Of a stretch of DNA of 64,000 bases, positions 12,360 to 25,189 are shown piece after piece (positions within the stretch are counted from its first letter, which is position 1; each line of letters starts with the position of its first letter). Under the pieces are notes generated by a model that was given only the letters and a program-made list of their open reading frames with translations, was not told the DNA's origin and did not search any database. The position numbers and the translations under genes were made by a program. The stretch spans positions 10,540,001-10,604,000 of the forward strand of contig CM038919.1 of the NCBI GenBank assembly GCA_021904315.1, in the 5' to 3' direction. The stretch comes from Sphagnum magellanicum (taxonomy: Eukaryota > Streptophyta > Sphagnopsida > Sphagnales > Sphagnaceae).

Positions 12360-13290
12360 TGGAGAAATCAAAACAAAAGAATATTTTGTCAAAGGATATT
12401 TGAAATGTGTTTTAGTGTCTTATTTTGTAGTTGCTTTTGATGTAAGAGTATTTTTTTAGAATATAAACATTTACAAATATTTACAAGAAAGTTCACTTGT
12501 AATCATCATGGCAAAAACTAAAACAACAAGAAAAAAAATGTCCAATTTCTCTTAGTAGACAAAAAATCCATATAATAAAAGTAAACAAATAAAAATTATT
12601 AGAAAGAAAAATTAAATGAAAAAAATGAAAAAAAAATTGAATTGTAAAAAAATAATGAAATAGGAACAAGAATTTGAAAAGCACAAAAAGAATTCCAAAC
12701 ATCAACCAGCGAACAAAAAATGAAAAAAAGTTGAGAAAACCTTATAAGCTGAATTGAGCTCAAAGCTTCAAAACTTGAGCACCAAACACCTGCAAGAGAG
12801 ATGGGGAAATGGGAAGTATTGATTTAGACAAGAAACAACCAAATGTAAAGTAACAAAGCAAAGGAGATTGAAGCAACAAGGGTAAGCCTGAAAGGTACTT
12901 GAAATGGTGGCACGGGAGTAATGAAGCTAGGGCACAACAAAGCAAGGGAGCATTGAAGCAAAGGGTGCAATGAAGCAAAAGAATAGTGAACCAAACAGTA
13001 ATGAAACAAGGGTGTAGCAAAGTTAACAAGTAGGGAAGAAGGGAATAACGAAACAAGGAACAGCAAAATAATAAAGTAGCGAAAAAGGGTATAGCCAAGG
13101 AAGGAGCAAGGGAGCTCTGCTGGTTATGAAAAATATTCTCAAAACAAGGAGTAGTGAAGTTAGAGAGTAACGACACAAGGGAGCACAGAAGGAGCAACAA
13201 AACAAGAGAGTAGCAAAGCAAGGAAGTGATAAATAAATAAATAAATAAATGGGGCCAAGGAAAAGCTTGGCCCTATTTATATGCAAAAGT
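12360..13290. repeat. Purine-rich low-complexity tract
   Basis: The plus strand is a run of A- and G-rich sequence. There are AAAAAATGAAA-like tracts at 12500-12730, then loose repeats of AATGAAGCAAGGGAGC-like words at 12840-13220, and an (AAAT)n run at about 13230-13250. The minus-strand frame of 153 codons here is Leu/Ser/Phe-rich only because of this composition. I see no gene. Confidence 0.65.
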
Positions 13291-15316
13291 TTGAATCTTC
13301 TTCTTCAGATTGCCATTGAGCAATGGCGACACCTAAAGCCCTAAACCTAACACCTACTTAAACCCCTAGAGCCTAAAACTAAAACCTAACTAAAAACTAA
13401 CAAACATTGATTTTTTTTCATTCCCTTCCATGTTCTCATTGAGCCAATTCTCTCACTAGTTCTCACCCCAATGATAACTGACGATCAGGTTTTCGTAGTA
13501 AGTATCATTATTGATGATACCCATAAGTTTTCAATTTGAGAACCGACCTGAAACCCTTTAAGGTTCTCACAAAAAAGTGAGAACTGCCCAACACTGGTAA
13601 AAACCAGTGGTGGGGAATGTTCGTTGCCCAGTGGCAGATGGGTTCATCGACCTTGTCCAACCATTGGATGTGCTGCCACCCAAGGAATGATTGTGTTGCC
13701 CATATGGGGATTGGCCGGGGAACACTTGGGCCCAACCCTCCATGTGTCACTAGGGAATGGTTAAGGAGTATGATGGTAGACCCTTGGTTAGGAATGTTCA
13801 TAAAAAGCCCAGGCTTCTTACCTCTTGTCATAAGAATATTCAAAATACCCATAGTCTTTGTGAACCTTGGTCATGAGAATATTCACATGGCCAAGGATCA
13901 GAGAGCCTGGAGTTTTGGGGATCTTTTTCATACCAACGGACGGGTCTTGGACCTTGGCCATGAGATATTCACATGGCCAAGGATCAGACAGTCCAAGTAT
14001 TTGGGAATACTTTCCATAACCAGGAGTCTTGTGTCGCAACTCCAAATCAGATCAAAGCAGAAGCAGCAGTTCCAAATGGGGCCTCTTTAGTTTGTATACT
14101 TACAAGGATGACCATTTGCCATCAATCTCAGATAGTTGTTGGATCAATCCTGAGATTGCTGGCATCTTTAAGCCTTAGCGGTGGAGATACCATGGCATCT
14201 GTGATTGCTTGCTTAGAATTCTGGTTTTATGTATCTGCACCGTGCAATTCTAGCATCAAAATTTTGAAAGGTATGATTGTGGGGACTGGTGTGACCCAGC
14301 ACCCACAAACACACCACTCTGACTTTGTGGTCATCCAGTTGGAGGAACCACAACTTAGAAACCCTGGCACACTTTTAGAACCCTCAGCTATGAAGAGGTT
14401 AGATGGGGAACAAGAACCCAATGAAAAAAGTGTCATGTCCATGCACCATCCATCCATGGTGGTGTGTTTGTGGGTGCTGGTTTACTCTGGCTGATTGTGG
14501 GTAGGTGGCAGTAATGTTGGGGACTTGTCAGAAATGGTGTGTTGCAACATTTTTGCTTAGGAAATTAATCCAATGATTGAGCTTCTATAACACAAATGAC
14601 CTCTCTCGGCCTGCTTCACAACTGCAGCCAGATATTTCTACCACATTTTTGAGCCTCTAAGACTAGTCAAGAACTTCACATGGTATAGACAAAACACTTG
14701 TGTAACCCATTTAGTTCCTTCAAGCGTAATTTGCAAATGTAGTTGCACTAAGAAAGTTACTTACCTTTTTGATGTGATGCCAACTGTAGAGGCCTCTGTT
14801 CTTGCAACTAAACAATGTGGTACTCTATCATCAATGCTTGCTGAAAGCATAACTGGCCAATTATGCAGAGTTCAACAGCCTGCAGATTTTGACAGCCTGC
14901 AGAAGCCATCCTGGTTACAGTCCACTAGCATTGTGCTGTGATTAGTGTTCACAGAGAAAAATTCTTGCAAATGAACATTAGATATTGGTTTGAACACCAC
15001 TGACCAGTCAGACATGATTTACATGAGAATATAGTAGGCACATAGGGCCATCAACTTGTTCCCAAGTATCCTTCAAGGAGATTGACAAGTTGTAAATGTG
15101 CATAATATACAAATGAGAACACGTATCATTACACGAATCTACAGATCTAGATTCATTCATTGTGAATCCAGTGAAACCTAGTCAGGCAAGAAGTCTTAAG
15201 TCTTAACTCCTCATCTGACTGGTAACCAATACCTATCACATCTTTCAACATCCTTGGATAAAGCAAACTCAAGTAAAGAGTTTTCCCACAAACCCTACTA
15301 AATAATTCTACTGTTC
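13291..15316. other. Intergenic DNA downstream of LFY, no gene recognised
   Basis: Here the AT-rich flank gives way to more balanced sequence. At 13332-13402 there is a loose run of CCTAAA-like words. The region 13590-14500 has open frames on both strands, up to 173 codons, but none resembles a known family and they overlap one another. An 87-bp tandem duplication at 13864-14010 lies inside them. The part nearest LFY probably holds its 3' untranslated region and terminator, whose exact end I cannot place. Confidence 0.5.
13864..14010. repeat. Tandem duplication, about 87-bp period
   Basis: The segment beginning ACCTTGGTCATGAGAATATT at 13864 recurs at 13951 as ACCTTGGCCATGAGATATTC. Both continue with CACATGGCCAAGGATCAGA. 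A weaker related segment precedes them near 13818, so the array may once have had three units. Confidence 0.7.
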
Positions 15317-16794
15317 TCATTCACCATGTTTGATTCTCTCTATGTGGCATAATTGCCGAAGTTTTGTGGGCACATACCAAATCCGAAGTTTCTCATTTCT
15401 GTTGAAAAGGTCATCAATATCCCATTCATTTCCCCTTGCTAAGGAAACCAAGGGGTAATAGCAAGCCTGACACCACTGCCCAACATTTTCCCCTCGTTCT
15501 TTATACACCTTTCGGAGTGCATTTGATTGCTCCATATCAAGACAGTGCAAAGCATAACAGTGGACATAGTCTCTCATCTTCGGCTTGTTAATGTAGCCAG
15601 CTCCTGTAAGCTTGGCATGCCGGAAAACCTCATTGGTAACCTGCATCCATGTGATGAGAGTGTAAAGACACAGTTGAACTTCTCACATTGGTGAGACACT
15701 TCAAATCAAGAGTCCTTGAACTCTTTGTTACGAGAACAGCTCTCTGTGACATCTGCACACTGTGCATCTGAATTCAAGCCCCAAGATGTATAACTACAAA
15801 ATTGCAGAGCAATCTCCACAACAGCAGTTTGAAGGTAATGAGATTATGAGTGCAGTCATAACCTCATGAGAATCAATCACAAAGTATCAAACCATCACCT
15901 TCATCACAAATAATAGTAGCTTCCACAACAACCCACTGACTTTGTCAGATCCCAACAAGAGTAAATTGAAGAGTCAAGATACTGCAAAATAATTTGAGAT
16001 TCACAAAGCATTTTAACCTTTGTCGGACACTTCTCTCCCTTTTCTTTTGCTATTTGCTGAACCTCCTCCAGAAATTTTCCACATTGTTCATATAGGTCAA
16101 AGAGATAGTCCAAGCCATTTTTCTTCCCTTTGGCAGGTTCCCCAGGTTCAGTCACGATGAAGGGATGTTCTCGGGGTCTCTCCTGTCCATCTTCTCCAAC
16201 TTCTTTGGAGCGCCGTTTCTTCTGTTTCTTTTTGGCGACTTTGATATTTTCGCTGTCGCTCCCTTGGTCTGTTAACCCTAGGAGTCCAAGCGCATCTCGA
16301 GGTGTGCCAAGTCCTAAATACCAACAACCCGTCTGATCAGATCTTCCTGGCGTCCATCTCCTGAAAAAAAAATAGTCCTCATGCATGTTACCAAGCATAT
16401 ATCGACGCATGACATAACAACTATCGACCTAATCCCGTATTCTGTTTCATTGCATACCATCTTTGAGGAGAAGCGTTTCTGAAGTGGGGTCGTCTGGACT
16501 GATCTTTCTATCACCAGTTCTGGCCACTATATCCAAGCGCTGTTGTTCCATCTCCTCGTCCAGCGCCCTCCGTTTGGCCCTCACGGCTGCCTTGATGCCA
16601 AACTGTTCCCCTACCAAAAGCTCGAGATGATACTCCTCGATAATAGATTTTATTATAAAGTCGACTTCATCGTCCTTCATGTTCATCAGTGTGCTCACTG
16701 TAAAGCCCATTTGCCCCATGAGTGCCAGTGTAGCGGGTTGTACACCAAACTCCTTGAAAAGCTCTTTGAGCCTTCGATTCTCTTTCCCTGCCAT
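15317..16794 (-). CDS. LFY: LEAFY (LFY/FLORICAULA) transcription factor, moss type
   Basis: LFY is a plant-specific nuclear transcription factor. In mosses it controls the first zygotic division, and in seed plants it controls floral fate. Three exons are inferred: 16794-16458, 16346-16018 and 15640-15317. They give 329 residues, near the usual moss length. The N-terminal SAM-like oligomerisation domain spans about 11-80, with an [11 protein letters not shown] motif and [17 protein letters not shown] short linker carries a basic cluster, KKKQKKRR, at 151-158. The C-terminal DNA-binding domain spans about 171-325 ([12 protein letters not shown] to [12 protein letters not shown]). Positions matching Arabidopsis LFY 312, 345 and 387 are Asp246, Cys279 and His321, the moss pattern. 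All frames are open. The acceptor of exon 2 is the least certain point: a stronger-looking AG 15 bases upstream would break the frame. Confidence 0.95.
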
Positions 16795-19700
16795 GTCTGG
16801 AAGTCGTCGGACAGGTGAAGAGCCAGTTTTCGGAGTTCTTCCTACTGACCCGAGAGTGTGACGATCAGCTTACCGAAAACTTCACGCCCAAGCAGAGCTC
16901 CGGTGCAAAATTTCTTTGAGGAACTTCCTCCGCGATCCTTCATCGCCTACACTTGGAGATGTGCTTCGGCATTGAAGCGCCCCAAGAACCCTGAAGCTTG
17001 ACCGCAACCCTAACCCTAAATAGCAGAGGAAGAAAGGGAGGCCATCACCCTGCAAACGAGCGACGATGGGGACGCGCAACCGCATTGAATGATAAACTAT
17101 TGCCAGTGCTCCTTCCATCTCCACATTCCCTGCTGAAGCTTTATCGCCGCTGTGCCCCAGGCTATTGTTCCGCAGATGAAATTCAAGAATGAGAAGAACT
17201 CCCATGTCGAGACCAATGTAATGGTGATACAGGAAAGAGATCAAGCTGCAGGACCTTCCACATCTATACCCCATTGCTGTTATTCCGCAGAAAAAATGGT
17301 TCTCCAGAATAAGCGCCGTCTTCCGATCCATGAAACTTTCCTGGCTGGCTTACGAAGCACAGCCATGATTTGATTCACAGTGTTGGGACCCCAACAGTTT
17401 TCAGTTACAGTTTTTGCTGGCAAGGAGCTCCATTAGTGTTGTCAGGATGTCCTCTTCTACAGCTGCGATTGAAGTCTTTTCTGGAGCCAGTTTCTATCAG
17501 TGAAAGTGTGGCTGATCTTGCCATTTGCAGCAAACTTTCTCCTGGTTCTTCGTCTGGTTACTGATAAATTCGGAGAAGAGAAATGCTTCCTTGAATGGAC
17601 ATTACAGTGGATAATACCTGTCGTTGTTGGCACAATCCTCAATGCCAGTTCATCCAGCTCCTGCGCAGATTAGTCAAGTTTTTGAGTGAGACGCCAGCTC
17701 TTCCACATCACAAAGGAAGCTGAACCTGTTCCTGAATGGCCTGCTGAATCATGTATTTGCTAAGCTACCTACTTGATCTGGCATAATGATATTTCATTCA
17801 TGGTACAGGTGTTCAGAAACATTCCATGGAGATTTTGACAACTCGGGGACAGAACATTATGTGAATTATCAAGAAGGGTACTAAAACTGACATAAAGCTG
17901 TGGTTGATTTAGATGAGGGAAGAACTGAAGACACAGGTGTTGTGTCTTCATGATTACGCTCTGAGGAAGATGAAGAGGAGGATGAGGAGATTGACAATGG
18001 AAAGCTTTGTATCTCTGAAGGTCTCTGTATGCTGCTTATGCATGTATCAGCACAGTCACTGAGTCTTCAAAATCCAAAGTCTTCAGAAAGGCAAGCTTAT
18101 TGCTCTACTTTTGTAATTGTGGTTCCCCTGATTGAGGAGAGGGAATCTTCCAGCTGAACTGCAGCTCTCTGCATATGGGAATGGGGAATCGTGAATGCCA
18201 TTGGTCATCCAAGAGTGAATGGTGAACAATTTGTTTGTGAACATTTGGGGTCCAAACATAGATGCAAGACAGATGGGTTGCAGATTCTTGCCACTGCCTT
18301 GGAAGACTCTTTTGTCCAGAACAAGGAGGACCAAAGCCCCACAAACAGAGATCCAAAACAGGGAATGGTGAGGGGAGTGAAGAACAACTTCAAGAGGAAA
18401 GGAAGAATATAATGTCCAAGTACAGCAGCCTGAACCTGATTGTATTTCCTTGTATGGTGCTATCTGAGATCACTCGCATTACCTCCTTTGAAGTTCTATT
18501 ATGTTTCTTGAGTTTAGCCAACATCATGACTCAGGATGCAGATTTTGTATAATGGTTTGCCCAGATTTTGGGTGGGTTATTATCTATCCCCACCAAACAA
18601 ACTGATGAAGGCAATGACAGCTCATCACTGCTGTTTGTGATGCAGGTGATCGTCTCACACTTTGTGAGCAACTCTCATAAGGTTATGTCACAACTGTTAT
18701 CCTTCAAATTGTTGTTGTGGAAATTTTCTGCAATTTTGTAGACATATATTTTGTCAGGTGCCTGTAGCTTGTAGAATTCCAGCTGCAAGTAATTCATCAG
18801 ATGCTATGAGAAGGCATTTGTTATATGGTAAGTTACCAAGTTTAGAGATCAGAATTATTGTTCAAATTTTGCTGATGAAGACAGTCCTCTAAAGCTGAGG
18901 CAGAGAGTTTCAACTAGTATGAGTCCTTTTTCAGCATTCTTCCATTAGAGTTTTGGTGTAGGGTTGGCAGATTCTTAGACAATCTTTTGGGTTGAACATA
19001 ATAATGAAAGAACTCCACCACTGACATGGTTATTCCTTTTCAGCTCATGAATGTCCACATGATCGGAATGGAGATAGTCCTTCTTCAGGCTAAGAAACCT
19101 GTGTTTGATTTGGAGAGATCCAGATAGTCTCAGTGCTGATTGATGGAAGGAAAGTTTAGGATTGAATTGACAGTGGCTAGGAGGTTGACACATTGACATG
19201 GACTTTAGACCTTGGACCTATGACCTGACTTTAAAAATAAGGAGAATCAAAGCTGCTTAAAAACCAGCAGGCTTTCTTCCAAAGTCACAAGGTGCATACA
19301 CTTTGTCAAGGGAGTTGTTTCACACTTTCTGAGGAACCCATATACCTGCATGAGTACCATGATTATTACCCCATAGCATAATCTGTGATGCTGGACAGTT
19401 TGTTTTGAATCCAGCAAGTAAAAGATGGTTCTCACCTTCAGAGCACAATGCATGATGGTTCAGAAAAGTCATCTCAACTGAATGAATCCAATCTCAAAGT
19501 TGTTCCACAAATTCTCATGTAACATTGAACTCTGTTGCATCCCATTATCAAACCTTCTACAGATATCTTAAGAACCTGGAAGAGTTGGTAGGTCTGAAAA
19601 AAGAGTCATACAAGATTGATTAGTCTTCCATGCAGGTACTTGAGAAACATCTCTTTACAAAGTTGGTAGAATCATATTGCACCACAGCGACCCCTCTGCT

Positions 19701-20061
19701 CACCAAGGCACTTCCTCATACACCACTTTGCCTGGTGTAACAGGACAGGGTTCTAAAAGGAAATGTTTCATTTACATTCCTGGATAAGTTCCAACTTGCA
19801 AGTATCAGGAGAGGCTACCTTAAAGACCAACAATAAGCTCCAAGACTTACAGGCTTCTCAGAAAAGTAACTGATGGGTACTTTTCGTGTAACTATAAGAT
19901 GACACTGCATCTTCCCCCAACATGGACAATACTAAATGGCTCCATTTTTCAAATTTGCATCAGGAAGAAAAAAAGTCCAGTCCTGAATGATCACAAGAAG
20001 AGCATCCCTTAAATCACTTGACTTCGTCCTCTAACTCATACCTTGGTTGAAGGTCAGGACG
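16795..20061. other. LFY upstream region and PRMT7 3' side, no gene seen
   Basis: This 3.3-kb gap lies upstream of LFY and downstream of PRMT7, both on the minus strand. Short open frames occur on both strands, but none has recognisable similarity. It should contain the LFY promoter and 5' leader plus the PRMT7 3' untranslated region. The only motif I can name is the telo-box pair at 17006-17020. Confidence 0.55.
17006..17020 (-). promoter_or_regulatory. Telo-box pair upstream of LFY
   Basis: The plus strand reads AACCCTAACCCTAAA, which is TTTAGGGTTAGGGTT on the LFY strand, about 210 bases upstream of the LFY start codon. Telo-boxes (AAACCCTA) are known plant promoter elements bound by TRB-type proteins. 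Whether it is used here is inference. Confidence 0.45.
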
Positions 20062-23000
20062 TTAAGACTCAAGAAAACCAAAGGAAGTGTCCACAGATAT
20101 TTCACCAGTAGCTGAATCAAATGAACTTGATACCTCCACACAATTAGGTACTCTGGTTGCTGTGACCATGTCATCTATTTTTTGCTCAATTTTGTCCTGA
20201 GTTGGTGCAGCCTTGACATTAACAGGATAGCTCAGCAGCTTTACTCCTTGCTTCACATAATTAGGCAAGTTGGCACCTGTTCAATAGGATAAAATTCAAA
20301 CATTCAGTAGAGTCTATCAGACCTACTGACACTGCAATAGACCGATTTATTTTCAACTTTATTCTCCCAATTGTCTTGTAAACCTAACCATCCTGATGTA
20401 GTCATATCACAGGGCATTGTGGGATCACTTTACAACTGTGTAGTCAATGGAAAAGTTGATGTAATGAATTTATCCAGTTTTTTAGGTACAAAACTTCATA
20501 TTGCTCAATTCACACAGAAGAGTAATAAAATCTGTTTGATTCCATAGAAATTAAAAGTTATGCTCAAACCTGCAGGTCTTGTTGATAGTACAATATCTCC
20601 AAGGGGGTCAAAGACCCAGTCTATCCATAACACAACACCATGGCAAACACCTCCTCTTAAGACTGGAGCCTGCATGTTCCAATTTCAAAGTTCCAGTGAT
20701 TGCTTATTTGCTTGGCTTTCTTCTCTCTCTTGAGTGCCACAATGACATAAAAACCAGGTGAACAAAGTTACCTTTGTGGATCCCTCAACTGCCTCTATTG
20801 GATTCAAGAAGCTGAATGTCATTAATGTGAAAGCATCTGTCAGCTCCTGTGGACACCCCAAAGTTACAGCCTGAGGTCAACTGAAGTGAACTCCACACCA
20901 ATTTAGAAGGAGACAATTAGATAATGTACTACTCAGTCCAAGTAAAAAGATACGACCCTACCTACCATGTCCTACATGTTTCTGGTTAGAGGCACATGCC
21001 ACAAACTAGCTTGTATCAGGAAGAATTTTAGCAAGTCTGCTTTAATGGCAAAGATTTGTGAACAGAGCAATGGCTTCAGGTGGAATAGCTCATTTCAGAA
21101 TTATTTGTGAGATGGCTTGGATGCTGTCAACAGGAAACAGAAAAATATCAGAATAGAGACCTGCTGCATTCCTCTGAGGACTTTGACAGTAAGAGGTTGA
21201 CATTTTCTCACTCATTGGACAGGAAGAAAAGGAAGAAAGGTAAGAGAGAGACCTTGTATTGACCACACTGCCAAACTGCATAGGGAAGCAAAGGGCCTTC
21301 AAGTGGGGGAGGCAGTAACCCACAGGCTCCTAGTGTCCTATTCACCAGGGAGTGATCAAATCCCTCCACATTCCCAAGACAACACCGACTATGCCACAAA
21401 TCCTGTAACAAAGAATGAAATATCACAGAAGTGATAGTATTAGCCTAACAAAGACATCGCACTGATTTCAGTACAGTGATCCATGTTATGTGTGCACCAA
21501 TAGAACCATTGAACCAAGAAAATCTGGCTCACCGGCATAAATACTGCAACACCACACAGTCTTCCTTGAAATGGAATGATAGTGAAGTTGTCTGCCAACA
21601 GTGGGGTCAGCTGTGTTCTCTCATACCTTGACACCCAAAACCTTATTGTCAGCATTGCTGGAAATAACTGCACAGAGATACAATGATGGATTCAGAGTAA
21701 CTTCAGTGCTGGAGGACAGAATGTCTGACTCCCAACTGGCAGTGCAAAACTGTTCATAGTTTCATTCTACATATGTTCATTCAATGTGGGTAGCACTTTG
21801 CAAGAGCATACCAGAAGCGAAGTAGGCGCCAAGGGAGCATGCCCACACAAGCAGTGTAGTAAGGCTCTGCCATCAATACATCCACCTGCCCCAAATGAAA
21901 ATGTAGCGATTCAAAACAAGAGGTAAAATAATACTTGCACAACTGCATTCAAGAATCTGCAAAAGTTCTGACATGCAGGTTGAGAAACAAGTTGCTCCAC
22001 GACCTAGGCACTGAAACTCACCTTGCGACCTTCTAGATCTTTCAACACCAAAAGTGCAGGCTTCTTCTTCAGGACTCTTATTGTGCCTGATTTGGCTTTG
22101 GTGCCATTCTCAAAACTTTGACAATTGATACTCAGGCCTGGAGTCATTGCGACCACATGTGCAGCTGAATTTGCAGATGCTGATGCCATGGTCATGAGCA
22201 AGCCATCATCCAGCACCAAGCACAGTGGTGCGACTCTACCAAGTAGCTGCAATTGCAAAGAAAAAGATCAACAATGCACCAAATATTGCAAGCTGCTATT
22301 CTGTGAAAACTCAATTGTGCATACAAAGCTCAAAGAGAATCCAAGATTAAGGACCTTCAGAGTATCCACATTCATGATTAATACTAGAAACAAAGAACTG
22401 CAGCTGGTAGAGATCCTTACAGCCTTGTCAACAGCAGCTCTAATTATTGAGTGCCAGGATTGATCCCCAAGTGCACCAATTCTGTCATACATTGGTGGAG
22501 AGCTAGCACTTTTCATGCTGGAGGTTGCAGCCTCTTCATCTATATGTGCATTACCAACCACCATATAATGAACACTAATCGCATCATGGATGCTTGTAAC
22601 CCTTACAGTTTCTCCTGCAGACACCTGCATGCCATTGCCTGGAAGAGTGAAGACAAATTGCCTCCAGTGCTCACACCATCTTGGGCTCACTGAGCAGAAA
22701 AATCCAAACCCAAACCAAACTGGTCATTTAAGGAGCACAGATCTTCAGTGTTACCTCAAGGGCAGTTTCTATGAGTACATGAAAACAGCCAACAAAATGC
22801 TAACCCAAACCTAAACCCAGACACCAAGGTCACTGCAAACAGACTAGATGCATCATATTGAAAAAGCAACTTTAAGATAGGCCAGGTCCAAATGTAGGGT
22901 GCAAAATCCAAATGCAAGTGTTAGGAAAGTATCTATCTTCAGGTTAACAAAGATAACAAAGATTCTGACAAAGGGTACCAAGAGAATTCTTATGGGATGC

Positions 23001-25189
23001 GAAGAGAGATGAGCAAGACATTTACCAAACAACTAAACACCTGATTCATGTGCAATCCCCATGTCAATGGCACTTTGTGCTGTTTTGATCCAAGTTGGTG
23101 CTGTTGAGTAGAAAATGGAACCCTCTTCATCCAATTGAAGTACCCACCTGCTTGCAATTCCACTAAAGGATGTAAATGTGTGCAGATTCCTGGTTATTTC
23201 AAACTCCATGTATATGAGAAATACATTCATGTGTCTGACCATGAGGAAAGCTCAACTGAATAATTATCATTAGTTTTGTTCATCAAGAAATTATTATGAA
23301 TAACAATTGTAAATATCCAGTGAAACGATAACATTTGAGAGGGATAACTTGTACCAAGAAACAATGCCATGTGCCTGCCCATCTTGTACAATCTCAATGA
23401 AGTGTACAGACTGCCCTTGCTCATCTGGCATTTTGGAAAAGTCAAAGGTGAACACCTTGAAGGGCGCCGAGAGCTGTCATTAGAACATCAAAAGCAGTTC
23501 AACCATGTAATAACTCCTGTGACATGAGTGCCATCCAAAAGAAAACCAACCTAGGATCTCATGGCAGGTTATGTACAAAATCAGTTGGTCTATGAGAATC
23601 CGTCCTGCAACCTTCTCACTGATTGCTTGCAAAGTCACAACAGTCCTGGACAAGAAGGTATGAAGCAGCAGCATGCTTCTATATGATCAAAGTTTGTCCA
23701 TGAGGTGTACCAGCTCCATTTGGCTTGTGAGAGGGTCCACATGCATAGCATGTGCTGAGCCAGAGGCATGGCTCAAACTATAGGATCTGATGGACAGTCC
23801 ATCAGCCAGTTGCTCTTCAACCCCTGTGGAATCATAGCAGCTCCACAGATAATTGCACTCCACAATCTGCAAGCATGACACCACAAACATGAAAAAAGAC
23901 TGTACAATGTACAGTCCACACAACTTACATATCACCTGCTGTGAGACACTGAAATTGATCCCCTCAATCAACTAAAGCAAACTCCTATTTTTCTTGTTCT
24001 CTACATGCATTCAAACAGATGCTTAAGGAACAAACAAAAACCTGGGCATAAATTGTTGCTTTTGCTGGCACTGAACGAACATCTTGTGTGAGGAGATGCT
24101 CATGTGCATGTCGGAGAGTCGGTATCAATCCTTCTCCCAGAAGTTGTGAATCAAGAATCTCACTTATCTGCAACCAACTAGAATTCAATGCCACTGTATG
24201 CATGGACATTGGATATAAGGAAAAAGCAAAACATGGGGGCTTGAGAAACTGACCAGCAAGTCTGCACGGCAGGGCATGTCAGTACCCACTTCCATCTCAT
24301 CAGACCGCTTGTGAATGAGGCGCACACCTGAACCGACCTTATTAGCGTGTAAAAGCTTGTGTGCTAGTCGGACCATTGGCAGGTATGACTCACAAGCTGT
24401 GATGATGGTGCCAACTGATGAATTGGAGCAGGTGATTTGCACTGGATTAGAAGATTCACCTTCTGCATCCATGGTCTTAGGATGGTCACAGATGGCCCGC
24501 CATGCCATCATTGAAAGGAGCCCTGTCCCTGCTCTGCCCACACCAGCAAACAGGGAGACAAGAAACCTGATATGAAAGCACTAGATTTAGGACTAGGGTT
24601 TAAGGCTCAATTGTGCAGCTTGGGATTCAGCATTCCCAGCGAGTTTGTGACGAAGTCCATATTGCAAGTATGAGTACCTACCCAATATCAAGAACATGAT
24701 GCGCTCCCTTTACCGCCTTCTGAATCGCAAGGTTGTAAGCACGATTCCTTGCAGTGTCATTCAACATGTCAAGGTACGTTGTGTATGCTAGCGCCTCCGA
24801 GTACACTCCAGAGACACCAAGTCCACCATCCTCCGCTCCCTCTTCTGCAGCATAAACAACATTGCAGAATCAAGCTTGTGGTGATGACCGTATGGAGAGT
24901 AAGTTCGTCACAAAAACAAACACAAAAAGTCCTATTGAAAGCAATGCAATGCAGAACTAATAATCACGCCAGGTGAAAAACATGGGTACTCATGAAAGTT
25001 TTCAGAGAAAGCAGATAACAACTCAAAGGCTAGACTGAGATCGAACTTTTGGACAGAACAGAGAGAGAGAGAGACAGAGAGACAGAGAGGACGATTACCA
25101 GAAGCAACCACCACCCATTCAGACTGGCCTGTCAATGGATCCAACCTCTGTTGCAGGATGCCAGAGAGTGGAACATGAGGCTCGTCCAT
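20062..25189 (-). CDS. PRMT7: Protein arginine N-methyltransferase 7 (PRMT7 type)
   Basis: PRMT7 monomethylates arginine in target proteins using S-adenosylmethionine. Fifteen exons are inferred: 25189-25099, 24844-24682, 24533-24254, 24167-24042, 23866-23711, 23473-23355, 23147-23041, 22689-22421, 22246-22022, 21885-21812, 21626-21533, 21402-21253, 20846-20772, 20669-20570 and 20276-20062. All phases agree and give 747 residues, close to the Arabidopsis length. The first catalytic module has the SAM-binding motif VLDIGAGTG (81-89) and the double-E loop SEILDSQLLGEG, with Glu181 and Glu190. The degenerate second module, usual for PRMT7, begins near 513 (DVLMAEPYY). WWVLQLDEEG and DLWHSRCCLGNVEGFDH are also family-typical. 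Exon 14 has the weakest acceptor. Confidence 0.95.
25055..25090 (-). repeat. CT/GA microsatellite in PRMT7 intron 1
   Basis: A GA-rich run with interspersed ACAGA lies just inside the first PRMT7 intron and reads as CTCTCT on the coding strand. It is close behind the splice donor at 25097-25098. It may be only slippage-prone sequence. Confidence 0.7.

Noticed and set aside
12760-13286. Minus-strand frames rich in Leu, Ser and Phe, suggesting a membrane protein
   Set aside because: The hydrophobic translation follows from low-complexity purine-rich DNA. There is no domain and no ordered motif.
13332-13402. Interstitial telomere repeat
   Set aside because: The CCTAAA-like words are irregular and lack a run of exact CCCTAAA units.
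15317-16794. LFY pseudogene
   Set aside because: The only doubt was the frame at intron 1, and an in-frame acceptor 15 bases downstream gives a complete 329-residue protein with all key domains.
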